A DNA stretch of 34,309 nt, from NCBI GenBank assembly GCA_964507645.1, contig CAZDPU010000010.1, forward strand, positions 1 through 34,309, read 5' to 3'. Position 1 is the first letter of the stretch. Every line of letters begins with the position of its first letter. The translations under genes were made by a program, and so were the position numbers. Source of the stretch: UBA6624 sp964507645. GTDB lineage: Bacteria; UBP7; UBA6624. The notes under the pieces are model-generated. The model did not search any database and was not told the origin of the DNA. It worked only from the letters and a program-made list of their open reading frames with translations. Shown one piece after another: positions 33,542-34,309 of this stretch.

Positions 33542-34309
33542 TTTGTTTTTCAGGAATCCAATATTTTTCACTCTTTTTCCAAAGAAAAGAGGGAGATTCT
33601 TTTGGTATCTTCTCCTTCGGAACAAGTATCCCCAGCGAATTTGATGGAATCTTTGTTTTTGAGGGGAGAATGAATAAAGAATTTCCAATATTCTTTTTTA
33701 TCTTCAAACTTTTCTTTGAAAAGTCTTTTGGCAAAACTGCCAAGTTGTAAAAGATCTTTTCCAAAACAGCTTCACCTTGGGCCGGAGGGATTCTTAAAAC
33801 ATCCTCTCCTTCATAAAAAAACCCAATTGGAAATTTTTTTGAAGACCAAAATGAGGCCCATGATGCAGCAATTGCTATAGCATTTTCCCAATGAAGAGAA
33901 GATTGCCAGCCTCGATTGCTTAACCTTATATAAGCACCCACGCCTTCATGATGATGAAACTTTTTAACCATCAAATTGCCAGTTTTTTCTGAACTGGTTC
34001 TATCTATTTTTTTTAAAGAATCTCCAAAAACATATTTTCTAATTCCAAAAAAATCCTGACTTGTCCCTTCTCTATCTACAGCGCTTCCGTCCTCTCCGCT
34101 AAAAGGAAGACCAAATCCCACTGGCGTTCTTTTGTCTATATTTATTTTAATTTTTTGAGGATAAATTATTATTTTTTCTGGCTTTTGAAAAGATAGTTTT
34201 CTGCTCACGAGCCCAAAACAATCTTTCCACACTAAATCAATATCTAAACCCTTACAAATTCCTCTTTTTTCCCTGGTGAAGCTTCCAAGGACTCCTTCTT
34301 TTCTAACAG
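33534..34309 (-). CDS. DUF58 protein, 5' end outside the window
   Basis: The frame stays open to the right edge, encoding at least 257 residues; a GTG at 34232 is only an internal codon. The upstream residues (REKRGICKGLDIDLVWKDCFGLV) are the usual DUF58 lead-in R.RRG......S.DPFGL. The hallmark follows: SQDFFGIRKYVFGDSLKKIDRTSSEKTGNLMVKKF, matching the F..LR.Y..GD..R.IdW..sar motif, with Arg in the place of the usual Trp. DUF58 proteins occur with MoxR ATPases and VWA or transglutaminase proteins. A membrane N-terminus would be expected outside the window. It is coupled to tgpA. Confidence 0.85.
   Translation of the reverse strand, partial: VRKEGVLGSFTREKRGICKGLDIDLVWKDCFGLVSRKLSFQKPEKIIIYPQKIKINIDKRTPVGFGLPFSGEDGSAVDREGTSQDFFGIRKYVFGDSLKKIDRTSSEKTGNLMVKKFHHHEGVGAYIRLSNRGWQSSLHWENAIAIAASWASFWSSKKFPIGFFYEGEDVLRIPPAQGEAVLEKIFYNLAVLPKDFSKKSLKIKKNIGNSLFILPSKTKIPSNSLGILVPKEKIPKESPSFLWKKSEKYWIPEKQNE

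Noticed and set aside
31430..33688. Transglutaminase start at 33688
   Set aside because: It would overlap the DUF58 gene by about 150 bases; ATG 33541 starts just before the membrane helices and overlaps that gene's stop by eight bases.

Overview
The window is AT-rich bacterial chromosome with tightly packed, often overlapping operons and a standard genetic code. The organism is Gram-negative or at least diderm-like and free-living: there are lipobox proteins, a type IV pilus (T4P) assembly module, an ABC phosphonate-type importer, a Na+/solute symporter and threonine catabolism. The T4P gene order, long GspG-like pilins, a diverged sigma-70 and an Arg-tipped EF-P suggest a poorly sampled lineage, but the sequence alone does not fix the phylum. 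No transposase, integrase, CRISPR array or phage gene was seen.

Layout from left to right. (1) 1-116: tail of a plus-strand gene cut by the window edge. (2) 202-1811, minus: sodium:solute symporter with a translationally coupled 42-residue membrane peptide that automated ORF calling would miss. (3) 1869-5306, plus: phnD-phnC-phnE-phnE importer, every junction an ATGA overlap. (4) 11304-5303, minus: an informational operon in the order rpoD, efp, coaX-like gene, conserved gene of unknown function, lysS and two hypotheticals, nearly all joined by stop/start overlaps. (5) 11369-12900, plus: UbiA-family prenyltransferase resembling decaprenyl-phosphate phosphoribosyltransferase, plus two small unknown genes. 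(6) 16462-12866, minus: tRNA-Thr(UGU), tdh, kbl, a small HAD protein and a TroA/ZnuA-like lipoprotein. (7) 19535-16479, minus: a 1018-residue double PQQ-propeller lipoprotein. (8) 21251-19567, minus: a coiled-coil/GAF-like protein and an acyltransferase-3 membrane protein. (9) 34309-21260, minus: DUF58 protein, TgpA-type transglutaminase, pilB, pilT, pilC, four tandem long pilin genes and a second pilT.

How it works together. The T4P block supplies the extension motor (PilB), two retraction-type ATPases (PilT), the platform (PilC) and four alternative fibre subunits. The secretin, alignment proteins and prepilin peptidase must be encoded elsewhere. The pilin array is the most interesting part. 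All four share near-constant heads, and the last two share constant tails, with diverged middles. The third gene has a structured leader, a canonical ribosome binding site and a strong intrinsic terminator. The fourth lies directly behind that terminator with no ribosome binding site, yet keeps an almost identical 5' end. This looks like an expressed gene next to a silent or poorly expressed partner, possibly a substrate for gene conversion. Other unusual points are an insertion of about 80 residues in sigma region 3, an insertion of about 90 residues in PhnD, a CoaX homologue lacking a conserved Asp, and a tRNA-Thr gene between an unrelated gene and the threonine-degradation genes.
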